NCBI GenBank assembly: GCA_963698165.1
Contig: CAVOPT010000006.1
Coordinates: 186,001 to 250,000, forward strand
Direction of reading: 5' to 3'
DNA: 64,000 nt
Source: JAAYUJ01 sp963698165
GTDB taxonomy: Bacteria; Desulfobacterota; Syntrophobacteria; Syntrophobacterales; Syntrophobacteraceae
Shown in pieces: positions 53,060-62,284 of this stretch (within the stretch, counting starts at the first letter, position 1; each line of letters starts with the position of its first letter). The translations under genes and the position numbers were made by a program. The notes under the pieces were generated by a model. That model was not told where the DNA came from. It did not search any database and saw nothing but the letters and a program-made list of their open reading frames with translations.

Positions 53060-54449
53060 GCCTCGTATTCTCATCGTGGATGACGACCAGCCCCACAGGC
53101 TGATGCTCACCACCCTGCTGGAGGAGTGGGGATACCGGACTCACGAGGCAATGGACGGCGGGGCCGCCCTGGACTTCGTGCGTCACACCCCCGTGGACCT
53201 GGTGCTCATGGACATGCGCATGCCGAAGATGGACGGCATTGAAGCCACGGGGGAAATCCACCGCCACAACCCCGCCATTCCCATTGTGATCATGACGGCC
53301 TTTTCTTCTATCCCCTCCGCTGTCGAGGCCCTGAAGTCAGGGGCTTTCGACTATCTGACCAAACCGCTGGACTTCGAGGCACTGAGACTCGTCATGAACC
53401 GGGCACTGGAGCACACGCGACTCCGCGAGGAGAACGAGGGGCTGAAACGGCAGCTCGCCCGGTTCCAGTTCTCGGAAATCATTGGCAGATCAGCGGCGAT
53501 GGAGCACCTCCTCGAAATGGCCGCCCTCGTCGCACCGACCGAGGCCACCGTGCTCCTCACCGGCGAGAGCGGCACCGGCAAGGGAGTGATCGCCAGGGGA
53601 ATCCATTCAAACAGCGGTCGCCGGGAGAAGCCCCTCGTGGAAGTCAACTGCGCGGCCATCCCTGAAACCCTCATCGAGAGCGAGCTCTTCGGCCACGAAA
53701 AGGGGGCCTTCACGGGTGCGGACCGGCAGCGCCGGGGTCGCTTCTCCATGGCTGACGGGGGCACCCTTTTTCTGGACGAAGTCGGTGAACTGCCTCTGTC
53801 CATGCAGGCAAAGCTTCTGCGGGTCCTCCAGGACGGGAACATCCAGAGGGTTGGAAGCGATGCCCCGATCCCCGTCGACGTGCGGGTCATGGCCGCCACC
53901 AACAGGAATATGGAGGCCATGGTCGCCGATGGTTCATTTCGGGAAGACCTGTATTATCGACTGAACGTGGTGGCCCTGGAAGTACCCCCTTTGCGGAAGA
54001 GACCGGAGGACATCCCTCCGCTGGTCCAGCACTTTCACAAGCGTTTCTCCGAGAGATACCGAAAGACCGTCCGGGGAGTGACCCCCCAGGCCATGGACCT
54101 GCTGCTCCGATACTCATGGCCCGGGAATATCAGGGAATTGGAAAACGTTGTGGAGCGTTCCGTGATCCTTCTGCAGGGGGATTATGTTTCCGTGAAGGAG
54201 CTGCCCCGTGCCATTCAGAACCTGGGTCCGGAGGATGAGAAGGACTGCGGATGGGACACGCGGGAGGTCTTCTTCCGCGAGACGAAAACTCTTGCGCAGA
54301 TGGAAAGACAGGCGGTCCTGAAGGCGCTGGAGGAAGCAGGGGGCAACAAGAGCGAGGCGGCCCGGCTCCTCGGCATAACCCGGCGCACCCTCAAACTGAA
54401 ACTCCGAAAATACCAGGAGGGGGATTCCGGGGACTCAGAGGACTCGTGA
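53040..54449 (+). CDS. sigma-54-dependent response regulator, ZraR/NtrC-like
   Basis: A 469-residue regulator with a receiver domain (ILIVDDDQPHR, phospho-acceptor D58 in LVLMDMRMPKMDG), an AAA+ domain with Walker A GESGTGKG, the sigma-54 contact loop GAFTGA, Walker B GTLFLDEVGELP and the R-finger region FREDLYYRLNV, and a C-terminal Fis-type helix-turn-helix (EAARLLGITRRTLKLKLRKY). The start at 53040 follows AGGAAAGG. It probably activates the sigma-54 promoters on both sides of the divergent region at 50813-51052, hence the ZraP-like gene. Confidence 0.95.
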   Translation: MMAAPNKPRILIVDDDQPHRLMLTTLLEEWGYRTHEAMDGGAALDFVRHTPVDLVLMDMRMPKMDGIEATGEIHRHNPAIPIVIMTAFSSIPSAVEALKSGAFDYLTKPLDFEALRLVMNRALEHTRLREENEGLKRQLARFQFSEIIGRSAAMEHLLEMAALVAPTEATVLLTGESGTGKGVIARGIHSNSGRREKPLVEVNCAAIPETLIESELFGHEKGAFTGADRQRRGRFSMADGGTLFLDEVGELPLSMQAKLLRVLQDGNIQRVGSDAPIPVDVRVMAATNRNMEAMVADGSFREDLYYRLNVVALEVPPLRKRPEDIPPLVQHFHKRFSERYRKTVRGVTPQAMDLLLRYSWPGNIRELENVVERSVILLQGDYVSVKELPRAIQNLGPEDEKDCGWDTREVFFRETKTLAQMERQAVLKALEEAGGNKSEAARLLGITRRTLKLKLRKYQEGDSGDSEDS

Positions 54450-54495
54450 TTCGATCCCTTGACGCCGGGATCGTCCGACACGCACAAACCTGAAA

Positions 54496-57285
54496 CTATT
54501 CAAGCGTTGGGGCCGGCGGCGACTGCACAACCTTGAACCCGGAAAGCCACCGGCTCAGGACGGCTTGCAGCTCCATTATGCTGAAAGGCTTGCTGAGGTA
54601 GTCATCCATGCCCGCGGCAATGCACCGCTCCCGCTCCCCATTCATGGCGTGGGCGGTTACAGCGATGACGGGGGGAACGTGCATCCCCTGCATTTTCCCT
54701 TTTTTCAGGGCTTCGGCCGCCTGGTACCCATCCATTCCCGGCATTTCACAGTCCATGAAGATGAGATCATACGGAGTGCGGTCCAATGCATCGAGGGCTT
54801 CGCGTCCGTTTCCGACCACGTCGGCCTGAAGCCCCATGGCTTCCAGCATGGCCAGGGTGATTTGCTGGTTGACGGGGTTGTCCTCCGCCACCAGCACCCG
54901 ATGGTGACGAGGTCTTCCACTCCCGGCCTGTATACTTTCCGGGCAGGGGGCCTTTGGTTTCGTGACCTCTCTTGTTGCAACGGCCTCTTCGATGACCCGC
55001 TGGAGGGCTGATGGCCGAACCGGTTTGGCGAGATAAGTCATCAACCCGGTTTCTTCCAGCTCGACGGGGACCTTCGACAATTCCTCCTGCCCGAGGAGAA
55101 CAAGGGAAGAGGACTCCACGGAACAGCCCGAAGGGAGCATCCTGACGAATTCGAGGCCGTCCATGTCGGGCAGAGTCATATCAATGAGTACGAGATTGTA
55201 CGGCATTCCGAGCTTTTGAGCCACCCGAAGCTTGTTCAAGCCGGCGAAGCCGGTTTCCGCGCCATCGCTCTCGATTCCCCACCCGCTGAGCAGCAGGGAA
55301 AGGATGTCCCGCACCCTCGGGTTATCCTCCACAAGCAAAACCCTCACCCCCGCAAAGGCATTCTTCTCGGATTCCATTCGTTCACGACCGTCACCGGATC
55401 TGTTGAAACGCGCGGTGAACCAAAATGTCGACCCTTTGCCGGGTTCGCTGTGAACGCCGGTTTCTCCGCCCATCATCGCACTCAGGCTGTGGGCAATGGC
55501 CAGTCCCAGGCCTGTGCCTCCAAACTTGCGGGTGGTGGATCCATCAGCCTGGGTGAAAGCTTCGAAAATGCTCGGGAGGGCTTCGGACGGGATGCCGATG
55601 CCCGTGTCGGCCACCCGGAATCGAATGAGGACCGAGTCCTCCTCTTCCTGGAGCCGATCCACATGGACGATCACGTCCCCTCGATCCGTGAACTTGATAC
55701 CGTTCCCCACCAGGTTGGTGAGAACCTGGCGAAGCCTCAACGGATCGCCCAGAAGCGCTTCCGGGACCCCCTCATGGATCAGGCATCCTACGTCCAGCTT
55801 CTTTTCATGAGCCCGTTCCCCCAAGAGCTCCACCACCTCGTACACGGCATCGTGGAGGTTGAAGTCGACGCATTCGAGCTCCAGCTTTTGCGCCTCGATT
55901 TTGGAGAGATCCAGAATGTCATTGATGAGGTTCAGGAGATTCTGCCCGGACAGCCTCACAATTTCCGCAAAATGGCGCTGCTTTTCGGTCAGCTGCGTGG
56001 AAAGGAGAAGTTCGTTCATGCCCAGCACCCCGTTCATGGGCGTGCGGATCTCGTGACTCATGCGGGCGAGGAACTCGGACTTGGCCCGATTGGCCGCTTC
56101 CGCATTCTCCTTGGCCGTTTGCAGGGCCGCCTGCGCCTCCTTTCTCTCCGCAACTTCGGCGGCCAGCTCTCTATTCCTTGCCTCCAACTGCTCTTCTCTC
56201 TCCGTCAGACGTTGGCCCATGTCGTTGAATGCCTGGCTCACCACGCCGACTTCGTCCAGGCAAAGCACAGGAATCTGGTAATCCAAGTCCCCGCGGCCGA
56301 TGCGATCCGCCCCGATGCGCAGGGCTTCCATGGGACGGAAAACCAGCCGCTTCAAATGACGTGCAATGACAACCATGGTCAGGACGGAGAAGATGAGTAT
56401 CCCCCCGTCGAGCAGAAACAGGGCCGCACGGACCACCGCCATGGCCTCCGTGCGCGGGAGCTCCGTGAGCACCACCCAATCGGTTCCGGGAATTTCCGCG
56501 GTCACAGCCTGGACCCGCACATTCTGGAAATTGACGTAATCTCCCTGCCACCGATAATGGGGCGCCGCCAGGAGCGCAACCATTTCCGGGCGGCCCTGAA
56601 GGCTGGTGAAATTCAGCACCACATCCGTGTCAGGATGAGCGACAATGCGCCCCTGCCTGTTCACAACGTACGCGACACCCGTGTCTCCGAACTTGAGATT
56701 CTTCACCTCATCCCACAGGACATTCATCCCGAGGCGCACCGCGGTCACGCCCCCCTCGGCGGCGGGCAGGGAAATGATCAGGTAAGGCTCGTTTCCTGAT
56801 GAGATTTCGACGTTTCCCAGGTACAGGGACCCGGACTTGGCCGCGTGGAACCACTTGGACTGGGGAATGGTGAATAGGCTGTTCAAAACAGCCACATCCT
56901 GATGGGCACTGGCAAGGATGCGGCCATCCTGGTCCAGCCGGATGATTTCACGGAGGGCCGGGTTGTTGCGAAGAAACCTTTCCGCAACCCCTGGGTTCGT
57001 GGCCAGATACTCATGATTCAGGAGGCCCGCAAGGACAACGGAATCCTTGGTGCGCCCAATGAAAGCCTCCAGGGTGTTCACCGCGTGGCGAACCGCTTCA
57101 CTCTGGCGCGTCTGCCAGGCTTTCTCCTCGTTGCTGGCAATGAAGTGGAAGACGCTTGCCCCAATCACCAGGAGAAAGACGAACGCCAGCAAACCAAGGG
57201 AGCGGGTCAGCTGCCAGCGCAAGCTCTTCCGCTTGCCTGGAGCGCCCGGGTTGCAGTTGGATGTTTCGCTGCCGGGGGAGCTCAT
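54496..57285 (-). CDS. hybrid sensor histidine kinase (Cache, HAMP, HisKA, HATPase, two REC)
   Basis: A 929-residue membrane kinase. Spans at about 24-47 and 290-313 bracket a periplasmic region of about 240 residues that fits a dCache sensor (IRLDQDGRILASAHQDVA, VAYVVNRQGRIVAHPDTD). A HAMP domain (RIGRGDLDYQIPV), a coiled coil and HisKA (LARMSHEIRTPMNGVLG) follow, then an HATPase with GTGLGLAIAHSL. Two receivers close the chain: one with LIDMTLPDMDG, one with VLVAEDNPVNQQ and MDCEMPGMDG. The final part is not an Hpt domain, so phosphotransfer continues elsewhere. It lies 21 bases downstream of a PotD-like lipoprotein gene and is probably cotranscribed with it. Confidence 0.92.
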   Translation of the reverse strand: MSSPGSETSNCNPGAPGKRKSLRWQLTRSLGLLAFVFLLVIGASVFHFIASNEEKAWQTRQSEAVRHAVNTLEAFIGRTKDSVVLAGLLNHEYLATNPGVAERFLRNNPALREIIRLDQDGRILASAHQDVAVLNSLFTIPQSKWFHAAKSGSLYLGNVEISSGNEPYLIISLPAAEGGVTAVRLGMNVLWDEVKNLKFGDTGVAYVVNRQGRIVAHPDTDVVLNFTSLQGRPEMVALLAAPHYRWQGDYVNFQNVRVQAVTAEIPGTDWVVLTELPRTEAMAVVRAALFLLDGGILIFSVLTMVVIARHLKRLVFRPMEALRIGADRIGRGDLDYQIPVLCLDEVGVVSQAFNDMGQRLTEREEQLEARNRELAAEVAERKEAQAALQTAKENAEAANRAKSEFLARMSHEIRTPMNGVLGMNELLLSTQLTEKQRHFAEIVRLSGQNLLNLINDILDLSKIEAQKLELECVDFNLHDAVYEVVELLGERAHEKKLDVGCLIHEGVPEALLGDPLRLRQVLTNLVGNGIKFTDRGDVIVHVDRLQEEEDSVLIRFRVADTGIGIPSEALPSIFEAFTQADGSTTRKFGGTGLGLAIAHSLSAMMGGETGVHSEPGKGSTFWFTARFNRSGDGRERMESEKNAFAGVRVLLVEDNPRVRDILSLLLSGWGIESDGAETGFAGLNKLRVAQKLGMPYNLVLIDMTLPDMDGLEFVRMLPSGCSVESSSLVLLGQEELSKVPVELEETGLMTYLAKPVRPSALQRVIEEAVATREVTKPKAPCPESIQAGSGRPRHHRVLVAEDNPVNQQITLAMLEAMGLQADVVGNGREALDALDRTPYDLIFMDCEMPGMDGYQAAEALKKGKMQGMHVPPVIAVTAHAMNGERERCIAAGMDDYLSKPFSIMELQAVLSRWLSGFKVVQSPPAPTLE

Positions 57286-57306
57286 CCGTGATTCCTCAGA
57301 GGGAGA

Positions 57307-58437
57307 CTACTTCGCTTCCACCTGGGTCATGTCCAGGAACCGCTTCCAAATTTCGTCATAGAGACGCTGCCCCTCGGCACTCAACGGCAGGATGATCTCG
57401 GCATTCCTGATGGCCTCGTCCGGGGGGAAAATCACCGGATCATTCAACACTTCGGGGACGATATGGGACCGGGCCGCCCCATTGGGCGTCGCGTAGAAAT
57501 TCTCGTTGGCAACGCGGGCATTGATTTCAGGCCGCAGGAGGAAATTCAGGAAGACCTCCGCCGTGACCTTGCTGGGACTGTTGGCGGGAATGACAAAATT
57601 GTCTCCCCAAAGCATGGTGCCCTCCCTGGGAAGAACATAGGTGACCGCCGGGTTTTCCTTGCGCGCCTTGATCGTGTCGAGGGCGTAAGCCACCGTGATG
57701 ACAAAATCGCCTTTCAGGAGGGGACCTGAACTGTCGGAAAGGTCGAGATCAAGGAACTCGCTCTTCTCCTTCAATTGCAGCAGACGATCCAGGGCCGCAT
57801 CCAACTGCTTCGGGTCCTCCGTGTTGGCTGAATAGCCGAGTGATTTCAGCGCGCACCCGATCAACTCCCGTTCCACGGCCCAGATGCCGATTTTACCGGG
57901 CAATTCCAGTTCCCACAGGTCCGCCCAGCTCGCAATGGGCTGCGACACCAAGTCCCCGCGGATCACCATGCCGATGGTTCCCCAGTTGAAGGGGATGGAG
58001 AACTTGTTGCCCGGGTCGTAAGCCAGGTCTCGGAAGTTGGCCTGGATGTTCTTGAAGTTGGGAACATTCTGGTAGTTGATCGGGGCCAGGAAGCCGCTCG
58101 ACACCATTTGAGGCACACGCTCATTGGAGAGAACGACCACGTCGTAAACTTTGCCCGCCTGCATGTTTTCTATGGCCTCTTCCTGATTCTTGTAGGACTC
58201 ATACCGGACACTCACACCGTGTTCCGCGGCGAAGGCGTCCAGCACCGACTGGGGCATGTCCCCCACCCAATCGTAAAAGACGAGCTCCTTGGCCAACTGA
58301 GGAGCGGCCGACTTGGGAGGAGGGGCCTCATTACCGCAGGAAACCAGGAGCGTGAAGACCAAAACCACGAAGAGGGGCACAAGAAAACCCCTCTTAATCC
58401 TGTGATCAGCCGTTCGGTAACATCGTGAAACGATCAT
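57307..58437 (-). CDS. PotD-like polyamine-type solute-binding lipoprotein (A)
   Basis: A 376-residue lipoprotein (signal with FVVLVFTLLVSC lipobox) of the spermidine/putrescine-binding PotD type: ELVFYDWVGDMPQSVLDAFAAEHGVSVRYESYKNQEEAIENM at the N-lobe and IPFNWGTIGMVIRGD and YVLPREGTMLWGDNFVIP later. The AAAGGTG site marks the ATG at 58437. The 21-base gap to the hybrid kinase gene suggests one transcript. There are no permease or ATPase genes around, so it may act with the kinase as a sensor, which is inference. Confidence 0.9.
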   Translation of the reverse strand: MIVSRCYRTADHRIKRGFLVPLFVVLVFTLLVSCGNEAPPPKSAAPQLAKELVFYDWVGDMPQSVLDAFAAEHGVSVRYESYKNQEEAIENMQAGKVYDVVVLSNERVPQMVSSGFLAPINYQNVPNFKNIQANFRDLAYDPGNKFSIPFNWGTIGMVIRGDLVSQPIASWADLWELELPGKIGIWAVERELIGCALKSLGYSANTEDPKQLDAALDRLLQLKEKSEFLDLDLSDSSGPLLKGDFVITVAYALDTIKARKENPAVTYVLPREGTMLWGDNFVIPANSPSKVTAEVFLNFLLRPEINARVANENFYATPNGAARSHIVPEVLNDPVIFPPDEAIRNAEIILPLSAEGQRLYDEIWKRFLDMTQVEAK

Positions 58438-58484
58438 TTGTACACCTTTCACTGTTGTTGATCTTCTTACAAAGCTCCCAAAAC

Positions 58485-59552
58485 CTATCCGCCTGCCAGG
58501 AACTTCATCCAGGTCTCCACGTAGGTGCTCTCACCCTGTGGGCTCAGGGGTGATAGAATGCCGGATTTCCGCAGCAGCTCCAAAGGCGGGTAGATGACCG
58601 GGTTATTCAAATTCACGGGATCGATGAAAGCCTTGGCTGCTTCGTTTGCGTTGGCACACTTCTTCTCATTCACAATCCTTGCGCTGATTTCGGGCCGGAG
58701 CAGGAAATTGAGGAATGCTTCGGCGGTGTGTTTGCTGCGACTGCCGGCCGGAATGACATAGTTGTCGCCCCACAGCACCGTTCCCTCCCCAGGCAGGATA
58801 TACTGAACGTGGGGGTTCTTGCTGTGAGACACAATGTAATCCTCGGACCAACCCGCGAGAATCCACAGCTCTCCCTCCAGCAGCCTGGAAACAGCCCGAC
58901 TTGCCTCGACTTCCACGAAAACGAGAGATTTCCTGAGCTCCAAGAGACGCTTTTCCGCATCCAGCAGTGCGGCCGGATCTTCCGAGTTCACAGGGTGCCC
59001 GAGAGAGAGCAGGACAATGCCCATCAGGTCCCTCATCATGGGCCGGACTCCAACGCGACCCGCCAGGCGAGGATCCCACAAATCGGTCCATTGGTCGATG
59101 GCCTGTCCCACAAGATCAGTGCGGACCAGAAGACCGGTAGTGCCGAAATGGTATGGAATGGTGTAACGATTCCCCGGGTCGATCTGGAGATCGCGAAAAT
59201 CGGGCGAGATGTTTCGTATGTTTGGAATATTGCGGTATTCGATGGGATGCAACAGCCCTTCCCCGACCAGGGCGGGAATGTACTGGTTTTCTATGATGGC
59301 CACATCACAGTTCATGCCTCTGCGGATCTTCTCAAGAGCCTCTTCCTGGGATGTGAAGGTGAGGTAGATGACACTGACTCCATACTCTGACGTGAATTGG
59401 TCCAGGACCGACTGGGGCAGGTCTTCCGCCCAGTTGTACAGGACCAGCTCCCTGGCAAGCTGAGGCGCCTTGGTCTCCATGTTTGATGGGGAACCGCAGC
59501 CGATGAGCGTCAGCAGGGCGAAAGCGATCAGGGCCATAGCCAGGGACTTCAC
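58485..59552 (-). CDS. PotD-like polyamine-type solute-binding lipoprotein (B)
   Basis: A paralogue of the preceding lipoprotein, about 355 residues from a GTG at 59552 (VKSLAMALIAFALLTLIGC, lipobox LIGC). It shares ELVLYNWAEDLPQSVLDQF, IPYHFGTTGLLVRTD, and YILPGEGTVLWGDNYVIPAGS. The frame is open upstream to 59789 and could start at an ATG at 59723; that would put about 75 residues before the lipobox, so I prefer the GTG, which has GGGGGA upstream. Gene order B-A-kinase on one strand suggests a common transcript. Confidence 0.85.
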   Translation of the reverse strand: MKSLAMALIAFALLTLIGCGSPSNMETKAPQLARELVLYNWAEDLPQSVLDQFTSEYGVSVIYLTFTSQEEALEKIRRGMNCDVAIIENQYIPALVGEGLLHPIEYRNIPNIRNISPDFRDLQIDPGNRYTIPYHFGTTGLLVRTDLVGQAIDQWTDLWDPRLAGRVGVRPMMRDLMGIVLLSLGHPVNSEDPAALLDAEKRLLELRKSLVFVEVEASRAVSRLLEGELWILAGWSEDYIVSHSKNPHVQYILPGEGTVLWGDNYVIPAGSRSKHTAEAFLNFLLRPEISARIVNEKKCANANEAAKAFIDPVNLNNPVIYPPLELLRKSGILSPLSPQGESTYVETWMKFLAGG

Positions 59553-59806
59553 GGGAAAAAAGTCCCCCTGGCCTCGCTCTTGCCTTAGGAGATCCAACGT
59601 TTTCACCAACTCTTCGGGTGAAGATTGTGATGGCTCAAAATATTCCACGTATCGTGTCACACTGCCCCTGGGTCGGTTCTGAATGCACGCCTTGAAATAA
59701 CGGCGAATCCTTCGCTCATGCATGTTATCTATCGGCACAAGAATGGGAAGAACATGATATGGAATTTCAGTGGAGAGATTACGGAACAAAAATCCGCATT
59801 GTGTTG

Positions 59807-60136
59807 CTAAAAGCTCATCTCAAGCCGGAGCATTCCGGCAAAGACAGTGCCGTTTCCGGAATTTCCAAGGGGGTTCACCACCCATTGGATATCGGGGGAC
59901 AATGCCACGTACTTGTTCAAAACGATCCGGTAGTATGCTTCCGCATGGAATTCGGTTCCGTCGTTGTCCGGTCCGATGTGCCCCTTGACGCCGGCTATTC
60001 CGATCCCCAGCTCGTCTTCGTCCCTGGATGGAATGAGCTTCATGAAGTCAAAGGATTTGAGCCACCACGGCAAAAGCGCTCGGTTGGAGCCCGACGACGG
60101 AGGCTTCCAGGATCCCGCAAGCCCCGAAGTTCGCAT
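59807..60136 (-). pseudogene. C-terminal remnant of a carbohydrate porin (OprB-like)
   Basis: An open stretch of about 109 codons. From residue 33 on, LIPSRDEDELGIGIAGVKG, then EFHAEAYYRIVLNKYVALSPDIQWVVNP, ending GMLRLEMSF with a terminal Phe, matches the last beta strands of carbohydrate-selective OprB porins. The first 32 residues do not fit. No signal peptide or barrel precedes it, so it is a 3' fragment. It lies just upstream of the PotD-like genes on the same strand. Confidence 0.7.
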
Positions 60137-60230
60137 TTGATTTCACGAACGGATTATTATAATGTCGTCGGGTGTGTGTTGACTCAAATGGCCCCATGGA
60201 GTTGTTTTCAAAGCGAGAGGAGAGCTTACG

Positions 60231-60416
60231 ATGACGACCACAAAAAGAGAAGTCTGCCACTGCGACAAATGCGGAAATGAAGCGGAGATGACCATCACCT
60301 GCCAATTGATCGAGGTCGAGGAAGCACCCAGCGTCGTGAAGAAAAAGGAAAAACAGACGCGGCATTGCACCGTCTGCGGCAACGAAGCGGACATGATCAT
60401 AGACTTCGACGAATAG
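60231..60416 (+). CDS. small two-CxxC zinc-ribbon-like protein
   Basis: A 61-residue protein with a repeated motif: CHCDKCGNEAEM at about 9-20 and HCTVCGNEADM at about 45-55. Each has a CxxC, followed by GNEA and an acidic residue, so four or more cysteines could bind one zinc. A charged linker (VEEAPSVVKKKEKQTR) joins the halves. A GAGGAGAG site lies just upstream of the ATG. I know no function. The surrounding 550 bases hold repeats but no other gene. Confidence 0.72.
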   Translation: MTTTKREVCHCDKCGNEAEMTITCQLIEVEEAPSVVKKKEKQTRHCTVCGNEADMIIDFDE

Positions 60417-60464
60417 GCCTCTCCGCGACGGAATTTCACGTGCGCGATGCCTCCACAGTGGCTC

Positions 60465-60505
60465 GTCATGCCCGCAAAGCGCGAGTTTGCCTGCGCGGGC
60501 ATGAC
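60465..60505. repeat. REP-like inverted repeat GTCATGCCCGC
   Basis: GTCATGCCCGC at 60465-60475 pairs perfectly with GCGGGCATGAC at 60495-60505. It resembles the widespread GTCATTCCCGC palindrome of bacterial intergenic repeats. Confidence 0.65.
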
Positions 60506-60600
60506 ACGGCAGGCTTCATGCCAGAGAAGCGCTCGGTGCGGGCAGCGTCACCAGGGCGACATGCTCGACCTCCCGAGTGCAGTACCCGTTGTGCTCGGCA

Positions 60601-60620
60601 GCCCCCTCTCGGGAGGGGGC
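60601..60620. repeat. perfect G/C hairpin
   Basis: GCCCCCTC at 60601-60608 and GAGGGGGC at 60613-60620 form an eight-base stem with loop TCGG. No T run follows, so it is probably another member of the CCCTC-type repeat group and not a terminator. Confidence 0.5.
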
Positions 60621-60972
60621 GCGTAACCTTTCCCTGATCCATTGCCCCCAATATTGATTTCCCTGCGGTCTCAACAATGCCAGTGAAGTGACGGGAGCGA
60701 CACCTCCCGATCCGGTATCACAGTTGTGTTCCGTGTCCGGGGGCATTACAGGCCAGCCACCCACGAGAAGCATCGCCTGATGGCGGTGTGCCCGTCTTCA
60801 CGGGACATGCTCCATGCTCCACGATTCATCTGGACTAATGAAACATGAATCAATTCAGTCACACTTAATAAATACAATATAATTGAACAGTTGGTTTTCT
60901 TTCTCGAGTATGGCAATAAGGGATTCCGGCAAGTGGTTCGAGGCGCCATCATCAGACAAACGGAGGCAGCGT

Positions 60973-62232
60973 ATGAGAAGGATGGAATGTGTGAGCAGGT
61001 TCGTGGTGGCTCTGGCGGCAGTTTTTGTGCTGCTGGCAGCCGTTTGTGTCTCTCCCGGCCTTTGCGCCGGTGAAAAGGTTGTCAAGGTCGGGAACATTGA
61101 ACCGCTTTCAGGACCGTCGGCGGCTGTGGGCCAGCAGGGCAAGAATGCCCGGGACATGGCTGTGGAGGAGATCAATGCCGCTGGTGGCATCAAGTCACTG
61201 GGCGGGGCCAAGATCGAAATGATCTATGCCGACTCCGAGTCCAAGCCGGAAAAGGGTGTGGCGGAAGCCGAGCGTCTCATCAACACGGAAAAGGTTCATG
61301 TCCTGACCGGGTGCTGGAATTCCTCGGTGACCTATCCCGTCACGGCGGTGTCGGAGCGGTACGGAATTCCCTTCATCGTGCCTGTTTCCGTGGCGGACAA
61401 GATCACCGAGCAGGGATTCAAGACGGTCTTCCGCATCGCTGCCAAGGACAGCTGGTGGACCCGGGACCAGTTCGCTTTCTTGAAGGACATGGAGAAGGAA
61501 TTCAACACCAAGGTGGAGACGCTGGCCTTTGTGTATGAAAACGGGGACTGGGGAAAGGGCTTCGCGGAACAGTGGAAGAAGCTGGCGGAAAAGGGCGGCT
61601 ACAAGGTGCTCCTCGATGAGCCCTACCCCTCTTCGGCCACGGATCTCAGCCCCGTCGTCCAGAAGATCAAGCGGGCCAACCCCGACGTGCTCCTCCTCAC
61701 ATCCAATGCGGCCGACGCCATCCTCCTGACCAACACCCTGGCGGAATACAAGGTCAAGCCCAAGGCCATCATCGGCAGCGGCGGCGGTCATGCCGATCCG
61801 TCGTTTCTCACGGCCACCGGCAAGAACGCTCAGTACCTTTTTGACATTGTCGAGTGGGAAACCGATGTCAACAAGCCCAACGTGAAGGAAATCAACGCAA
61901 AGTATAAGCAGAAATACGGCTACAACCTGGCCGGCGAGTCCGCCGATGCCTACATCGCCATGTACGTGATGGCCGACGCCCTGGAGAGGGCCGGCTCACT
62001 CGATCCCAAGGCCATTCGGGATGCCCTGGCCAAGACGAAGCTCACCACCGGGCCCGCCATGATTGCGTCCTACGACGCCGTCGAATTCGATGAAACGGGA
62101 CAGAACAAGCACGCGGCCCTCGTCATCGTCCAGGTGGGCGACATGGGCAAGGGGCTCGAGCGCATCAGCATCTGGCCCAAGAATGCCCGCCGCGCGGGTT
62201 ACACGCCGGTCTTCCCCGTGCCGGAGAAATAG
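60973..62232 (+). CDS. branched-chain amino acid ABC transporter substrate-binding protein (LivK-type)
   Basis: A 419-residue periplasmic protein with signal peptide FVVALAAVFVLLAAVCVSPGLCAG. The Peripla_BP_6 fold shows in VKVGNIEPLSGPSAAVGQQGKNARDMAVEEINAAGG, LTGCWNSSVTYPVTAVSERYGIPFIVP and VYENGDWGKGF. The distal part AGESADAYIAMYVMADALE is also typical. The actual ligand may be an amino acid, urea, amide or aromatic acid. The ATG at 60973 follows CGGAGG. It heads the livK-livH-livM operon. Confidence 0.93.
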   Translation: MRRMECVSRFVVALAAVFVLLAAVCVSPGLCAGEKVVKVGNIEPLSGPSAAVGQQGKNARDMAVEEINAAGGIKSLGGAKIEMIYADSESKPEKGVAEAERLINTEKVHVLTGCWNSSVTYPVTAVSERYGIPFIVPVSVADKITEQGFKTVFRIAAKDSWWTRDQFAFLKDMEKEFNTKVETLAFVYENGDWGKGFAEQWKKLAEKGGYKVLLDEPYPSSATDLSPVVQKIKRANPDVLLLTSNAADAILLTNTLAEYKVKPKAIIGSGGGHADPSFLTATGKNAQYLFDIVEWETDVNKPNVKEINAKYKQKYGYNLAGESADAYIAMYVMADALERAGSLDPKAIRDALAKTKLTTGPAMIASYDAVEFDETGQNKHAALVIVQVGDMGKGLERISIWPKNARRAGYTPVFPVPEK

Positions 62233-62284
62233 GAGCCACTGGCACCACAACTAAACTTCCAGATTCCAGCGGGTCTACGATCGT

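Larger units (their letters stand above)
60417..60972. other. 556-base repeat-bearing intergenic region before the Liv operon
   Basis: No gene is supported. It holds the inverted repeat at 60465-60505 and the hairpin at 60601-60620 listed separately. A TATAAT lies at about 60870-60875 (within ACAATATAATTG), about 100 bases before the livK-type gene, but no -35 box at proper spacing was found. The region from about 60845 to 60900 is AT-rich. Confidence 0.4.

Noticed and set aside
55216..56799. Long plus-strand open frame of 527 codons
   Set aside because: It is opposite the hybrid kinase, which has complete domain motifs; high G+C makes long antisense frames common.
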